This document shows positions 8,581 to 20,416 of a stretch of DNA of 64,000 nt, one piece after another; positions within the stretch are counted from its first letter, which is position 1; every line of letters begins with the position of its first letter. Position numbers and translations under genes: made by a program. Under the pieces are notes generated by a model. The model saw nothing but the letters and a program-made list of their open reading frames with translations. It was not told the DNA's origin and did no database searches. The stretch covers positions 372,001 through 436,000 of the forward strand of contig NZ_CP098242.1 in the NCBI RefSeq assembly GCF_027118995.1, in the 5' to 3' direction. This DNA is from Oxalobacter vibrioformis (GTDB lineage Bacteria; Pseudomonadota; Gammaproteobacteria; Burkholderiales; Burkholderiaceae_D).

Positions 8581-11193
8581 TCAGGCAAGACGCTCATCAA
8601 CCCAGGCCGTGACACTGTTCAGCGCGGCAGGCAAGCCGGATGGATCAGTGCCGCCTGCCTGCGCCATGTCCGGACGACCGCCCCCTTTTCCGCCGACCTG
8701 CTTTGCCACATGATTGACCAAGTCGCCAGCTTTTATTTTGGCAGTCATATCCGGGGTCACCCCGGCTATCAGGCTCACCTTGCCGTCATTTACCGTTGCC
8801 AGCACAATTGCCGCCGTTTTCAGCGAATCTTTCAGCTTGTCCATGGCATTGCGAAGGCTGGCAACATCCGCTCCTTCCAGTGTGGCAGCGAGCACCTTCA
8901 TGCCTTTTACCTCGACGGCCTGACTGACCAGATCATCTCCCTGACTGGAGGCAAATTTCGCTTTCAGTGAAACCAGCTCACGCTCAAGCCCTCTCACCTG
9001 CTCCTGCATCTGGTGAATACGGGTGACCAGCTCTTCGGGCTGTGTCTTTAAGACAAAAGCCGCCTCATTCACCTTGCGTGACAATGCCTGGATCATATCC
9101 AGTGCAACCGTGCCTGTTACGGCTTCCACACGCCTGACACCGGCGGCAATGCCGCTTTCTGAAACAATCTTGAAAAAACCGATATCGCCGGTACGTGCCA
9201 CGTGCGTGCCACCGCAAAGCTCACAGGAAAAACCGATATCCAGCACACGCACTTCATCACCGTACTTTTCACCAAAAAGAGCCATCGCGCCGTGCGTAAT
9301 CGCCTGGTCATAAGGCATCTGTTTGGCGCTGACATCCTGGTTGGAGAGGATCTGCTTGTTCACAATTTCCTCGATTTCGCGGATTTCTTCCCCGGTCAGC
9401 GGTGCATTGTGACTGAAGTCAAAACGGGTTCTTTCCGCATCCACCAGTGATCCGCGCTGCGCGACGTGATTGCCGAGCACCTGGCGCAATGCCTTGTGCA
9501 TCAGGTGGGTCGCCGAGTGATTCCGCATGGTCTGGGCTCTCAAGTCCAGATTCACCCTTGCCGTCACCTTGTCGCCAATTGCCAGCCGGCCTGTCAAAAG
9601 CCAGCCATGATGGCCTGCGACTTCTGCCTGTATCTTCTGGGTATCCTCGACTTCAAAGCGAACCCCTTCGGCAATGAGTGCGCCGCAATCACCCACCTGG
9701 CCGCCTGATTCTGCATAAAACGGCGTGACATCCAGCACCACCACACCATGCTGGCCCGCCTTGATTTCTTCAACCGGTGTTCCCTCTACATAAAGCGCAA
9801 TGATTTTGCCTTCTTCCTGTAGCTTGGTATACCCGACAAATTCCGTATTTTCTCCATGGTAGTCCAGCATGGCGGCCATCTTGAATTTTCCGGCGGCACG
9901 TGCAGCCGCTTTCTGGCGTTCCATGGCCACGTCAAACCCGTCCTCATCCAGCGTGATCTCCCGTTCGCGGCAGATATCAGCCGTCAGGTCCAGCGGAAAA
10001 CCATAGGTGTCATACAGGGTAAAAGCCGTTTCGCCATCCAGCACTTTCGTCCCTGACGGCAGGGCGGCTTCCAGGATTTTCATGCCATTTTCCAGTGTTT
10101 CCCCAAAGCGCTCTTCCTCATGCAAAAGAATACGCTCCACCTGGGAAGCCGATTCTTTCAGCTCAGGATAGGCCGCCCCCATTTCCTCGACCAGATCCTT
10201 GACCAGCTTGTAAAAGAACGGCCTGGACTGGCCAAGCTTGTGTCCGTGACGAAGCGCGCGCCGGATAATCCGGCGAAGCACATAGCCATGCCCGTCACTG
10301 CCGGGAATCAACCCGTCAACGATCATGAAAGCACTGGCACGAATATGGTCGGCAATCACTTTCAGGGAGTTGTCTTCCAGATCCGTCGTTCCTGTTTCGC
10401 GTGCTGCGGCACGGATCAGGTGCTGGAAAAGATCAATGTCATAATTGCTGTGAACATGCTGCAAGACAGCAGCAAGCCTTTCCAGTCCCATGCCGGTATC
10501 AACACAGGGCATCGGAAGCGGCGAAAGATTGCCCGCTTCATCGCGGTTGTACTGCATGAAAACCAGATTCCATATTTCGATATAGCGGTCGCCATCTTCT
10601 TCCGGGGTACCGGGCAGGCCGCCCGGTATTTCCGGGCCATGGTCATAGAAAATCTCGCTGCAGGGGCCACAGGGACCGGTATCGGCCATTTGCCAGAAAT
10701 TGTCAGAGGCATAACGGGCGCCCTTGTTATCCCCGATACGAATCACTCTTTCTTCAGGCAGGCCGATATCCTTCACCCAGATGTCATACGCTTCATCATC
10801 TTCCTGGTAAACCGTGATCCAGAGTTTTTCTGGCGGCAGCCGGTAGACGTCTGTCAGCAGTTCCCAGGCATAACGGATGGCATCACGCTTGAAATAGTCA
10901 CCAAAACTGAAATTGCCCAGCATTTCAAAGAAAGTATGGTGACGCGCCGTATAACCCACATTTTCCAGGTCATTGTGCTTGCCGCCTGCTCTGACACAGC
11001 GCTGCACGGAGGTTGCGCGGGTATAGGGACGCTTCTCGATGCCAAGAAAGACATCCTTGAACTGCACCATCCCTGAATTGGTCAGGAGCATGGTCGGATC
11101 GTTACCTGGCACCAGCGGGCTTGAGCGCACAATCGCGTGCCCTCTTTCAGCAAAAAAGCCAAGGAATTTCTCGCGGATTTCAGAAGATTTCAT
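8581..11193 (-). CDS. alaS: Alanyl-tRNA synthetase
   Basis: Charges tRNA-Ala and edits mis-charged Ser/Gly. The 870-residue length is normal. The aminoacylation domain shows [13 protein letters not shown] near the N-terminus and [18 protein letters not shown], plus [13 protein letters not shown]. The editing domain shows [12 protein letters not shown] and [18 protein letters not shown], giving the four metal ligands. The C-terminal C-Ala domain ends with [18 protein letters not shown]. Located 95 bases downstream of purL and immediately upstream of the TusA-like gene. Confidence 0.97.
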   Translation of the reverse strand: MKSSEIREKFLGFFAERGHAIVRSSPLVPGNDPTMLLTNSGMVQFKDVFLGIEKRPYTRATSVQRCVRAGGKHNDLENVGYTARHHTFFEMLGNFSFGDYFKRDAIRYAWELLTDVYRLPPEKLWITVYQEDDEAYDIWVKDIGLPEERVIRIGDNKGARYASDNFWQMADTGPCGPCSEIFYDHGPEIPGGLPGTPEEDGDRYIEIWNLVFMQYNRDEAGNLSPLPMPCVDTGMGLERLAAVLQHVHSNYDIDLFQHLIRAAARETGTTDLEDNSLKVIADHIRASAFMIVDGLIPGSDGHGYVLRRIIRRALRHGHKLGQSRPFFYKLVKDLVEEMGAAYPELKESASQVERILLHEEERFGETLENGMKILEAALPSGTKVLDGETAFTLYDTYGFPLDLTADICREREITLDEDGFDVAMERQKAAARAAGKFKMAAMLDYHGENTEFVGYTKLQEEGKIIALYVEGTPVEEIKAGQHGVVVLDVTPFYAESGGQVGDCGALIAEGVRFEVEDTQKIQAEVAGHHGWLLTGRLAIGDKVTARVNLDLRAQTMRNHSATHLMHKALRQVLGNHVAQRGSLVDAERTRFDFSHNAPLTGEEIREIEEIVNKQILSNQDVSAKQMPYDQAITHGAMALFGEKYGDEVRVLDIGFSCELCGGTHVARTGDIGFFKIVSESGIAAGVRRVEAVTGTVALDMIQALSRKVNEAAFVLKTQPEELVTRIHQMQEQVRGLERELVSLKAKFASSQGDDLVSQAVEVKGMKVLAATLEGADVASLRNAMDKLKDSLKTAAIVLATVNDGKVSLIAGVTPDMTAKIKAGDLVNHVAKQVGGKGGGRPDMAQAGGTDPSGLPAALNSVTAWVDERLA

Positions 11194-11288
11194 GATGGTG
11201 AAAAGTACGTTAACGGCAAAAAATGGATTATACGTTATCTGTCAGACAGCGCTTCAAGCCTGTCGTCCCTGCTTGTGCTGGCACAAAA

Positions 11289-14200
11289 TCAGCCGACCCA
11301 CCGGCGGGCATTTCTGAACATGCGCATCCAGGGAGAGTCTTCACCCCATGAATCAGGATGCCAGGAATGCTGGGCCGTGCGGAAAACCCGTTCGGCATGT
11401 GGCATAAGCACGGTAAAACGGCCATCTTCAGTTGTCACTGACGTAATGCCGTGCGGCGAGCCGTTTGGATTGAACGGATAACTCTCGGTTGGCAACCCGT
11501 AATTGTCAATATACCGCATCGCCACCTGCACCCGGTTGATATCACCCTGCCGTGAAAAATCAGCAAATCCCTCGCCATGCGAAACGACAATCGGCGCACG
11601 CAATCCGGTCATGCCGTCAAAGAAAATGGACGGCGACTCGGGAATTTCAACCATGGTGAAACGTGCCTCAAACTGCTCGGACTTGTTGCGGGTGAATTTC
11701 GGCCAGTACCTGGCGCCCGGAATAATGGAATGCAGGTTGCTCATCATCTGGCAGCCATTGCAGATACCCAGCGCAAAACTGTCATTTTTCGCAAAGAAGG
11801 CGCTGAACTGCTCCTTGAGCCGCTCATTGAAAAGAATGGTTTTTGCCCAGCCTTCACCCGCACCGAGCACATCCCCGTATGAAAAACCGCCCACGGCAAT
11901 TATGCCCTTGAAATCAGACAGATTGGCCCGCCCGGCAATGAGATCACTCATATGCACATCAACCGCAGCAAAACCGGACTTGTGCATGACCCAGGCCGTT
12001 TCCACGTGTGAGTTGGACCCCTGCTCACGCAGAATGGCTACCCTGGGTCTGGCCCCCGTTGCAATGTACGGCGCAGCAATATCTTCGGCCATGTCAAAGG
12101 GCACATGCGGTGAGATACCCGGATCAGCCGTATCCATGATCCGGTGATACTCCCTATCGGCACAGGCCGGATTATCCCGCAAACGCGCAATGCGCCAGCT
12201 GGTTTCACTCCACAGGCGATTGAGCCTGACAAGGGGTTGCGAATAAACCGTTTCGGCGCCATGCACAACCGTCAGGTTTGCATCATCGGCCAGTGTGCCA
12301 ATCACATGGGAGGCATACCCGAGATTATGCGCCTGCAGGCATTGTTGAACGGACTCAAGATCCTCATCGCGCACCTGGATGACAGCACCCAGTTCTTCAG
12401 CAAACAGGACCCGGAAAAGCCTCTCGTGAGGATCGCGTGTGACAGCGGCTTCGGTGAGGTTATCCAGCATGGAATCAAGCGAGATGTGCAAGCCGGTACG
12501 TGAAGCAAAAGCCATTTCACAAAGGGTCACAAAAAGGCCACCATCGGAACGGTCGTGGTATGCCAGAAGCTTTCCTTCTCCATTCAACTGCTGGATCGAC
12601 TCAAAGAAAGATTTCAGGTCTTCCGCACTGTCCACATCCGGCACTTCATGGCCGATCTGTTTTGTTACCTGTGCCATGGCTGAAGCGCCCAGCCGGTTTT
12701 TGCCGCGGGACAGATCAATCAGCATCAGTACCGTTTCACCGGCATCGGTCTTGAGTTCTGGCGTCAACGTCTTTCTGACATCATAAACCGGGGAAAAAGC
12801 CGAAGCAATCAATGAAACCGGCGCGATGACCTCCTTATCCGCGCCTGCATCCTGCCAGGTCGTTCGCATCGACAGCGAATCCTTGCCTACAGGGATGCTG
12901 ATCCCCAACGCCGGGCATAACTCCAGACCCACGGCTTTTACTGCATCATAAAGCGCCGCATCCTGACCGGTCTGCCCGCAGGCCGCCATCCAGTTTGCTG
13001 AAAGTTTGATATCCGATATCCGGCGAATGGGGGCAGACGCAATATTCGTAATGGCTTCACCAATCGCAATCCGGCTGGATGCCGCTGCATCAATCACGGC
13101 AATCGGCGTCCTTTCTCCCATGGCCATGGCTTCACCCGCATAGCCGGTAAAACTCATCAGCGTCACGGCACAATCCGCAACCGGAATCTGCCAGGGACCC
13201 ACCATCTGGTCCCGCGATGTCAGGCCGCCGACAGTACGGTCGCCAATCGTAATCAGGAAAGACTTGTCACCTACCGTGGGCAACTGCAGGATTTTTTCAG
13301 CCGTTTCACCCAGATTGAGCCCGGCAGCGCTGACAGGTGGATAGTCATGGATAACATGCGTCACATCGCGATGCATTTTCGGCGGTTTGCCAAGCAGCAC
13401 ATCCATAGGCATATCCACCGGATCGTTGCCATACCGGGGATCAACCAGCTTCAACTGGCGTTCTTCTGTTGCTGTCCCGACAACGGCGAAACGGCAACGC
13501 TCCCTTTCGCAGAGTTGTTCAAAAAGCTCAAGGCTTTCAGGTGCAATCCCCAGCACATAACGCTCCTGGGATTCATTGCTCCATATCTCTTTGGGTGACA
13601 TACCGCTTTCTTCCAGCGGAACACAGCGCAGATCAAAAATCGCACCCCGATTGGCATCGTTCGTGATTTCCGGGAACGCATTGGAAAGTCCGCCGGCGCC
13701 CACATCATGGATGGAAAGGATGGGATTGTCATCGCACATTGCCCAGCAGGCATTGATGACTTCCTGTGCGCGCCGTTCCATCTCGGGATTGCCGCGCTGC
13801 ACGGAATCAAAATCCAGGTCTGCCGTATTGGCACCTGTTGCCATCGAAGAGGCTGCACCGCCGCCCATGCCGATGCGCATGCCCGGACCACCCAGTTGAA
13901 TCAGCAGGCTCCCCGGTGGCAGATCGCGCTTGAAGGTATGTTTGTCTGAAATATTGCCGATACCACCGGCAATCATGATCGGTTTGTGATAGCCAAAAAC
14001 CTGTCCACCGACATTCTGTTCGTATGTCCGGAAATAACCGGCCAGGTTCGGACGGCCAAATTCATTGTTGAATGCCGCGCCGCCGATCGGCCCGTCAATC
14101 ATGATCTGCAGGGGAGAAGCAATCCGGTCAGGACGGCCATATTCGGCAGCATCGTCTTTGGTCTTTTCAGTCTGCGTCACGTCAGCGGCATTTTCCCATG

Positions 14201-15254
14201 GTTTCCTTGCATCCGGCAGCATGAGGTTGGATACTGAAAAGCCTGTCAGCCCGGCCTTGGGTTTGGCACCTCTTCCCGTTGCCCCTTCATCCCGGATCTC
14301 ACCGCCTGCACCGGTTGATGCACCCGGGAAAGGAGAAATGGCTGTCGGATGATTGTGGGTTTCCACCTTCATCAGGATATGCGTCAACTCTTCCGTTCCC
14401 TGGTATTCATGGCCTGAAGCTTCCCCGCGCGGGTAAAAACGCATAACCTGAGCGCCCTCGATAATGGAAGAATTGTCCTTGTAGGCAACGATGGTTCCTT
14501 CCGGATGCTGCGTGTGCGTGTGCCGGATCATGCCAAAAAGCGAAATATCCTGCGCTTTGCCATCAATCGTCCAGTCAGCATTGAAAATCTTGTGCCGGCA
14601 GTGCTCACTGTTTGCCTGGGCAAACATCATCAGCTCGACATCCGTGGGATTGCGGTTTGCCCGGGTAAAGGCATCATACAGGTAATCCACCTCATCCTCG
14701 GAAAGGGCCAGCCCCATATCGGCATTGGCTTTTTCCAGGGCATCTTTCCCGCCTGACAGCATATCCACATATTCCAGCGGTGTCGGTTCCAGCTCCGAAA
14801 AAAGCGCCTGCACATCCTTTCGGTCAAAAAGGACGGTCTCGGTCATGCGGTCATGCAGCAGGTCCATTATGCCCTGCTGCTGTGCCTCGCTTAACGGCGA
14901 CGCATTTTCCCGGCGATGGAGATAGTACGAAATACCCCGTTCAATCCGTTTCACCTGCGGCATCCCGCAATTATGGGCAATGTCGGTTGCCTTGGATGCC
15001 CAGGGAGAAATTGTGCCCAGCCGCGGCACCACCACAAACTCACTGGCTGTCGTGCTGCCGGAAAAAGGCTCACCATAATCCAGAAGAGACGCCAAACGAG
15101 CTGCATCCTCATCCGAAAGCGGTGAAGATGCATCCACAAAATGAACAAAGCATCCTGTTATATCTGTCGTCTCAGGATCAATCTTTTGCAAACGGGACAG
15201 AAGGCCTTTGACACGAAAGGCCGACAGGGCATTGGAACCCGGAATGATGAGCAT
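11289..15254 (-). CDS. purL: Phosphoribosylformylglycinamidine synthase (large, single-chain)
   Basis: Converts FGAR, glutamine and ATP to FGAM in purine synthesis. At 1321 residues it is the fused proteobacterial form. Order: N-terminal PurS-like domain, linker, two AIRS-type ATP domains ([50 protein letters not shown]) and a C-terminal class I glutaminase domain. The last has the nucleophile in [10 protein letters not shown] and the His/Glu partners near the C-terminus ([11 protein letters not shown]). No Shine-Dalgarno precedes the 15254 start, but [14 protein letters not shown] is the family's standard N-terminus. The other purine genes in the window, purC and purE, are 28 kb away. Confidence 0.97.
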   Translation of the reverse strand: MLIIPGSNALSAFRVKGLLSRLQKIDPETTDITGCFVHFVDASSPLSDEDAARLASLLDYGEPFSGSTTASEFVVVPRLGTISPWASKATDIAHNCGMPQVKRIERGISYYLHRRENASPLSEAQQQGIMDLLHDRMTETVLFDRKDVQALFSELEPTPLEYVDMLSGGKDALEKANADMGLALSEDEVDYLYDAFTRANRNPTDVELMMFAQANSEHCRHKIFNADWTIDGKAQDISLFGMIRHTHTQHPEGTIVAYKDNSSIIEGAQVMRFYPRGEASGHEYQGTEELTHILMKVETHNHPTAISPFPGASTGAGGEIRDEGATGRGAKPKAGLTGFSVSNLMLPDARKPWENAADVTQTEKTKDDAAEYGRPDRIASPLQIMIDGPIGGAAFNNEFGRPNLAGYFRTYEQNVGGQVFGYHKPIMIAGGIGNISDKHTFKRDLPPGSLLIQLGGPGMRIGMGGGAASSMATGANTADLDFDSVQRGNPEMERRAQEVINACWAMCDDNPILSIHDVGAGGLSNAFPEITNDANRGAIFDLRCVPLEESGMSPKEIWSNESQERYVLGIAPESLELFEQLCERERCRFAVVGTATEERQLKLVDPRYGNDPVDMPMDVLLGKPPKMHRDVTHVIHDYPPVSAAGLNLGETAEKILQLPTVGDKSFLITIGDRTVGGLTSRDQMVGPWQIPVADCAVTLMSFTGYAGEAMAMGERTPIAVIDAAASSRIAIGEAITNIASAPIRRISDIKLSANWMAACGQTGQDAALYDAVKAVGLELCPALGISIPVGKDSLSMRTTWQDAGADKEVIAPVSLIASAFSPVYDVRKTLTPELKTDAGETVLMLIDLSRGKNRLGASAMAQVTKQIGHEVPDVDSAEDLKSFFESIQQLNGEGKLLAYHDRSDGGLFVTLCEMAFASRTGLHISLDSMLDNLTEAAVTRDPHERLFRVLFAEELGAVIQVRDEDLESVQQCLQAHNLGYASHVIGTLADDANLTVVHGAETVYSQPLVRLNRLWSETSWRIARLRDNPACADREYHRIMDTADPGISPHVPFDMAEDIAAPYIATGARPRVAILREQGSNSHVETAWVMHKSGFAAVDVHMSDLIAGRANLSDFKGIIAVGGFSYGDVLGAGEGWAKTILFNERLKEQFSAFFAKNDSFALGICNGCQMMSNLHSIIPGARYWPKFTRNKSEQFEARFTMVEIPESPSIFFDGMTGLRAPIVVSHGEGFADFSRQGDINRVQVAMRYIDNYGLPTESYPFNPNGSPHGITSVTTEDGRFTVLMPHAERVFRTAQHSWHPDSWGEDSPWMRMFRNARRWVG

Positions 15255-15300
15255 GATATATCGAAAAAATAGAAATTAACTGCAGACAAGTGAGTCTTAC

Positions 15301-15306
15301 ATTATA
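15301..15306 (-). promoter_or_regulatory. Probable -10 element of the purL promoter
   Basis: Perfect TATAAT on the minus strand, about 47 bases before the purL start. No good -35 hexamer sits 16-18 bases upstream (nearest is CTGCGT), so the promoter may be activator-dependent or weak. Confidence 0.45.
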
Positions 15307-15540
15307 CCCGCTGATAGCGCCAAACGCAGGCCGAAACACAAAAATTCCGATACCCTGAACCGGCATCAGGCAGGACAGAAACCGGGGCAGATTTTCTGCC
15401 TTCATTATCAGCGCCGGAAATGATGTATTGCATGATGAAGACAAGGCTTGTGCCCGGAAACTGGAAAAAGCCACAGACACGTACGGCCATTGCCCAGACA
15501 AGCCTGCGCCTGAGAAAAACCCTGCACTGAATGGTACGAT

Positions 15541-15571
15541 AAAAAAACGGCGCTTAATACGCCGTTTTTTT
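15541..15571 (-). terminator. Rho-independent terminator after the RND efflux operon
   Basis: AAAAAAACGGCG / CGCCGTTTTTTT stem, seven-base loop, located 19 bases past the end of the pump gene. Symmetric A/T runs mean it could act in both directions. Confidence 0.85.
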
Positions 15572-15590
15572 ATCATCTGATGCATCCGGT

Positions 15591-18500
15591 TTAACTGTTG
15601 GGATCATTCCTGCCACTTTCACCGCTATTTTTTTCGGTACCATTTTCATCAGTCTCTTCAGCCGCTGTCACTGGCGGTGCCGTTGCAGCCGCGGGCGCCG
15701 CTTTCTCTCTGGACTTGAAGAAGCCGTTCACAACGATGTAGGAAATCGGGGTGAAGAAAATACCCAGCAATGTTGCGGCAAACACCCCGAAAACAACCGT
15801 GGTACCAATGGCATTCTGACCACCGGAGCCAGCGCCGGAACTGATCATGAGAGGAATGACCCCCAGAATGAACGCCATGGACGTCATGATAATCGGGCGC
15901 AGGCGCAACCTGGCGGCATGAACCATTGCATGGAAAATATCCTCGCCTTTTTCGTGCATTTCCTGGGCAAATTCGACAATCAGGATCGAGTTTTTCGCCG
16001 ACAGCCCGATCACCGTCAGGATACCGATTTGGAAGTAAACGTCATTGCTCATCCCGCGCAGCATGACGCCTGCCAGGGCACCGATAATACCGGTCGGCAC
16101 TACCAGCAATACAGAAAAAGGAATGGACCAGCTTTCATAGAGAGCCGCCAGACACAGAAACACAATAACCAGTGAAATGGCATAAAGCATGGGTGCCTGC
16201 GCCCCGGCCATTTTCTCCTGATAGGAAAGGCCCGTCCAGGAAAAATCGAAACCCGGCGGCAACTCGGCAGCCAGCTTTTCCATGGCGTCCATCGCCTGGC
16301 CGGTACTCTTGTTGCCCCGTGGCACACCCAGGATTTCAATGGAAGGAAGCCCGTTATACCGCTCCAGGCGCGGGGATCCTTTTTTCATGTCCATCGAGAT
16401 GAAGGATGAAAAAGGAACCATGTCCCCCTTGGCATTGCGAATGTGATAGCGGTTGAAATCCTCCGCCTGCATACGGTATGGTGTATCAGCCTGGATATAC
16501 ACTTTCTTGGTTCTGCCGCGATCCATGAAGTCATTCACATACGCACTGCCCCAATAGGCAGCGATAGCCGTATTGATTTCGCCTTTCAAGAGGCTCTGAG
16601 CCCCCGCTTTGGCAAGATCGATATCCAGCACATACTGATCCACGTCTTCCAGACCATTTGGCCGAACCGCCTGCAGGTCAGGATGCTGATTCGCTTTTGC
16701 AAGCAGAATATTCCGGGCATTCATCAGGGCTTCATGGCCCTGATTGGCGCGATCAATCAGCTCAAAGTCAAAACCGGTTGCATTACCCAACTCGACAACT
16801 GCCGGTGGCGCAAACGCAAAGACACTCGCTTCCTTGATCCCGGAGAATTTTTTTGTGGCGCGCTCAACAATTGCCGGCACACGATGCTCCTTCCCCTTGC
16901 GCTCTTTCCAGTCCTTTAAGCTGACGAAAGCAAGACCGGCATTCTGTCCGCTGCCGCCATAACTGAATCCGGCAACCGTCAGGACACTGCTGACAGACTC
17001 TTTCTCATCCTCCCGAAAGTGATTATCCACCTGCTTGAGTACTTCACGTGTCCGCTCAAATGTCGCGCCTGTCGGCAGGGTGACCTGAATAAACAGCATG
17101 CCCTGATCCTCATCCGGCAAAAAGCCGGAAGGCAATCGCCAGAACATATAGCCAATCAGACCGACACCAACAAGAAATACCAGCAGATAACGCTTCGGTT
17201 TGGATATCACGTGCGAAACCCCGCCCTGGTAGCGGTTCGAGACCTTGTCAAACCAGATATTGAACCGCCCGAAGAAGCCGGTGGTCTTGTGTTTCATGAC
17301 GTCGGGCAGCATGGTGGCACACAAAGCAGGCGTCAGAATCATGGCGACCAGAACGGAAAGCGTCATGGCGGTCACAATCGTAATGGAGAACTGACGGTAA
17401 ATAACGCCGGTTGATCCTGCCATAAAAGCCATCGGCACGAATACGGCGGCAATCACCATTGCCACACCGACCAGCGCACCGGTGATCTGCCCCATGGATT
17501 TCTTGGCGGCCTCTTTCGGACCAATATGTTCCTCATGCATGATCCGTTCCACGTTTTCCACCACCACAATGGCATCATCGACCAACAGGCCAATTGCGAG
17601 CACCATACCGAACATGGTCAGGGAATTGATGGAAAAGCCAGCGATCGCCAATACGCCAAACGTTCCCAAAAGCACAACCGGAATGGCAATCGTAGGAATC
17701 AGGGTTGCCCGGAAGTTCTGCAGGAACAGATACATCACCAGGAAAACCAGGATAATTGCCTCGCCAAGCGTGTGGAAAACGCCTTCAATGGAAAGCTTGA
17801 CGAATGGGGTCGTATCGTAGGGATAAACATTTTTGACGCCAGGCGGATAGAACTTGGCCAGCCCGTCCAGTTCTTTTTTGATGAGGGCCGATGTATCCAG
17901 TGCGTTGGCGCCTGATGCCAGCTTGATGGCAAGACCGGAGGAAGGGCTGCCGTTATAGTAAGCCTCCGAGGTGAACATTTCATTGTTCAGTTCAATTCGG
18001 GCGATATCTTTCAGAAACAGGGAAGAACCATCGGGATTTGTCCTGAGGAAGATGTTTTCAAACTGCTCGACCCTTTCAAAGCGTTCTGACGCAATAATGG
18101 TTACATTGATTTCCTGCCCCGGAAGCTGGGGCGCCGCACCCACCTGGCCCCCCGTCACCTGTGCATTCTGTTCCTTTATAACGGCAATGATGTCGGATGG
18201 ATTCAGTCTGTACTGCTCCATCTTCAGCGGATCCAGCCATATCCGCATGGCATATTGCGCACCAAAAATCTGCGTATCACCCACACCACTCAAGCGGCCA
18301 ATAGGATCCTGGATATTGCTGGCAATATAGTCACTCAGATCGGCGCCATCCATACTGCCGTCTTCAGAAATCAGACTGACAACCATCAGGAAGTTTTTGA
18401 CTGACTTCGTCACGGAAAGCCCCTGGCGCTGCACCTCTTCCGGCAAAAGTGGCGTTGCGAGCTGAAGCTTGTTTTGTACCTGAACCTGTGCGATGTCCAC

Positions 18501-18797
18501 ATCAACACCAGATTCAAACACCAGATTGATCGTAGCCTGCCCTGAAGAATCACTGCTCGAATACATGTAGATCATGTGATCGATACCCTTCATCTGCTGT
18601 TCGATGACCTGGGTTACCGTACTTTCAAGCGTTTTGGCTGAAGCGCCCGGATAGACTGCGGAAATGGCTACCTCAGGTGAGGCAATAGCAGGATACTGCG
18701 CAATAGGCAGGGTGGAGATAGAAAGTGCCCCTCCCAGCATGATCAGAATCGCGATGACCCATGCAAAAATGGGGCGATCAATAAAGAAATTTGCCAT
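15591..18797 (-). CDS. RND multidrug efflux pump, inner-membrane transporter (HAE1/AcrB type)
   Basis: A 1068-residue proton-driven pump that extrudes drugs, detergents or bile acids from periplasm and inner membrane via a TolC-like channel. Hallmarks: [20 protein letters not shown] start, [18 protein letters not shown] (proton-relay Asp pair in TM4), [17 protein letters not shown] (TM10 Lys), and internal repeat structure of two six-helix halves with large periplasmic loops. The C-terminal ~35 residues are Ala/Pro then Glu/Asn-rich and beyond the usual end. It starts three bases after the adaptor stop. No outer-membrane factor gene or local repressor is adjacent, so both must be elsewhere. 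Confidence 0.95.
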   Translation of the reverse strand: MANFFIDRPIFAWVIAILIMLGGALSISTLPIAQYPAIASPEVAISAVYPGASAKTLESTVTQVIEQQMKGIDHMIYMYSSSDSSGQATINLVFESGVDVDIAQVQVQNKLQLATPLLPEEVQRQGLSVTKSVKNFLMVVSLISEDGSMDGADLSDYIASNIQDPIGRLSGVGDTQIFGAQYAMRIWLDPLKMEQYRLNPSDIIAVIKEQNAQVTGGQVGAAPQLPGQEINVTIIASERFERVEQFENIFLRTNPDGSSLFLKDIARIELNNEMFTSEAYYNGSPSSGLAIKLASGANALDTSALIKKELDGLAKFYPPGVKNVYPYDTTPFVKLSIEGVFHTLGEAIILVFLVMYLFLQNFRATLIPTIAIPVVLLGTFGVLAIAGFSINSLTMFGMVLAIGLLVDDAIVVVENVERIMHEEHIGPKEAAKKSMGQITGALVGVAMVIAAVFVPMAFMAGSTGVIYRQFSITIVTAMTLSVLVAMILTPALCATMLPDVMKHKTTGFFGRFNIWFDKVSNRYQGGVSHVISKPKRYLLVFLVGVGLIGYMFWRLPSGFLPDEDQGMLFIQVTLPTGATFERTREVLKQVDNHFREDEKESVSSVLTVAGFSYGGSGQNAGLAFVSLKDWKERKGKEHRVPAIVERATKKFSGIKEASVFAFAPPAVVELGNATGFDFELIDRANQGHEALMNARNILLAKANQHPDLQAVRPNGLEDVDQYVLDIDLAKAGAQSLLKGEINTAIAAYWGSAYVNDFMDRGRTKKVYIQADTPYRMQAEDFNRYHIRNAKGDMVPFSSFISMDMKKGSPRLERYNGLPSIEILGVPRGNKSTGQAMDAMEKLAAELPPGFDFSWTGLSYQEKMAGAQAPMLYAISLVIVFLCLAALYESWSIPFSVLLVVPTGIIGALAGVMLRGMSNDVYFQIGILTVIGLSAKNSILIVEFAQEMHEKGEDIFHAMVHAARLRLRPIIMTSMAFILGVIPLMISSGAGSGGQNAIGTTVVFGVFAATLLGIFFTPISYIVVNGFFKSREKAAPAAATAPPVTAAEETDENGTEKNSGESGRNDPNS

Positions 18798-18800
18798 GGA

Positions 18801-20201
18801 TTATTCCGCCTTTTCTTTCGCTTCGCCCTGATCCGGAGCCGGCGGGCTGGCCTCGGCCACAGCTTCCTCCTGTGTTGTTTCAGTTGTCTGTGTTGTTTCA
18901 GTTGTCTGTGCTGGTACTGCTGTGGTTGCTTCAACTACCGTTTCGGGTTTGACTTCTTCACCTGTCACAACCTGGCCCGGCTGTACTTTCTGCAAGCCAT
19001 CGACCATGACACGATCTCCCGGTTTCAGACCATCTGTCACCAGCCAGTTGTTTTTGTAGTCGCGATCCAGCGTGACATAGCGCAGGGCAACATAGTAATC
19101 ATTTGATCCCAACGCCTTGGGCGCTGCGGTTTTTTCCCCTTCCTTCGGTGCTGAAGATTGTTCCGGATGCGGATTTTCCTTCGTCAGGACATAAACCATC
19201 GGCCGGTTTTTGGTATCGCGCTGGACGGTTTTCTGGGGAATGAGAATCGTGCCTTCGCGTATTCCTTCTTCAATGACCGCGCGCACGTACATGCCCGGCA
19301 AAAGAATATGGTCAGGGTTTTCAAATGTCGCCCGCACGGATACCACACCTGTGCTTTGCTCAATGGTCACATCGGAAAACTGGAGTTCGCCCAGAATCCA
19401 TTCAGGCTCCGGATTTTCCGCACTGGCCTTGTCGATTTTTGCATAAGGAGAACCATCTTCAAGCTTGAGCTTGACCTTGGCCCCCCTGTTGGCTCCGGCC
19501 TGAATTTCTCCCATGGCCAGTGCACGGCGCAGTTTCAGCAGCTCGGTACTGGACTGGGTAACGTCCACATAGACTGGCGTCAGTTGCTGTACCGTCGTCA
19601 GCGGGTCCGGCTGGTTCTGGGTAACCAGTGCGCCTGGCGTCACAAACGAACGGCTGATGCGTCCTGATACGGGCGAGAGCACTTTGGTGTATTCCAGATT
19701 GATCCGCGCGGTTTCAACCGCCTGTCTGGCGGCATTAACCGCAGCAATCGCCTGATCCCGTGCCGCAACCGCATCGTCATATTCCTGCTTGCTGACCGCA
19801 TTGATATCGACAATCTTGCCATAGCGTTCTGCCAGCAGGCGTGCGGCAACCACATTGGCCTGCGCCTTGGCAAGATCCGCACGGGCACTGTTGTATGCTG
19901 CCTGAAAAAGCGCCGGATCAATCTGGTAAAGCTGCTGGCCTTCCTTGACATCAGTGCCTTCTTCAAAGAGGCGTTTCTGGATAATACCGCTTACCTGCGG
20001 CCTGACTTCGGAAACCATAAATGCCGAGACCCGTCCCGGCATTTCGGTGATCAGCGGCACATTGTTGGCTTGCGCCACCAGATAAGTCACATTCACATTC
20101 TGTTGAACCGGCGCTTGTTTTTCCTGACAGCCTGTCAAACCCGCAATAGCGGCAAACAGTATTCCCCACAGGCTTATTTTATACATTGGCAGGCTGCTCA
20201 T
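18801..20201 (-). CDS. RND efflux periplasmic adaptor lipoprotein (membrane fusion protein)
   Basis: A 466-residue partner bridging the RND pump to the outer-membrane channel. A signal peptide ending in a lipobox (AGLTGC, Cys about residue 25) predicts an inner-membrane lipoprotein. Then come the biotinyl-lipoyl half (MPGRVSAFMVSEVRPQVSG), a coiled-coil hairpin (residues ~100-170), and the beta-barrel with LLPGMYVRAVIEEG. Two non-family features: an insertion around residues 335-355 rich in Glu/Pro/Lys, and a ~45-residue C-terminal tail of Thr/Gln/Glu/Ala encoded partly by an 18-bp tandem repeat. Start at 20201 has AAGGAG four bases upstream. Confidence 0.93.
   Translation of the reverse strand: MSSLPMYKISLWGILFAAIAGLTGCQEKQAPVQQNVNVTYLVAQANNVPLITEMPGRVSAFMVSEVRPQVSGIIQKRLFEEGTDVKEGQQLYQIDPALFQAAYNSARADLAKAQANVVAARLLAERYGKIVDINAVSKQEYDDAVAARDQAIAAVNAARQAVETARINLEYTKVLSPVSGRISRSFVTPGALVTQNQPDPLTTVQQLTPVYVDVTQSSTELLKLRRALAMGEIQAGANRGAKVKLKLEDGSPYAKIDKASAENPEPEWILGELQFSDVTIEQSTGVVSVRATFENPDHILLPGMYVRAVIEEGIREGTILIPQKTVQRDTKNRPMVYVLTKENPHPEQSSAPKEGEKTAAPKALGSNDYYVALRYVTLDRDYKNNWLVTDGLKPGDRVMVDGLQKVQPGQVVTGEEVKPETVVEATTAVPAQTTETTQTTETTQEEAVAEASPPAPDQGEAKEKAE
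18875..18912. repeat. 18-bp tandem repeat inside the adaptor gene tail
   Basis: Two back-to-back copies of GTTGTTTCAGTTGTCTGT, encoding QTTETT units in the disordered C-terminal tail. Such repeats can change copy number by slippage without breaking frame. Confidence 0.7.
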
Positions 20202-20416
20202 TTTTCTCCTTTTTCACGCAGCATTTCAAAAGATGGTTTTGCTGGTTCCGGCACAACTTTCACAAGGATAAGCTTTCTTTAGGCAAAACAGAACCATTAT
20301 AAAAAAAATGCCCGTTCATTCTGCATTTTTTTGTTATAGGACAAACAATCCGTTGTCACGAAAAGCCATTTTTCGGCGAATGCCTCATAGAAAAGAGTCA
20401 TCGCCAGGAAAAGAAA

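Larger units (their letters stand above)
15255..15590. other. Intergenic region between purL and the RND pump
   Basis: 336 bases holding the purL -10 element near the left end and the pump terminator at the right end. An open frame on the minus strand runs through it, but it crosses the promoter and purL start and resembles nothing, so I do not call it. Confidence 0.6.

Noticed and set aside
15178..15585. A 135-codon frame upstream of purL
   Set aside because: It crosses the purL -10 element and start codon and resembles nothing.
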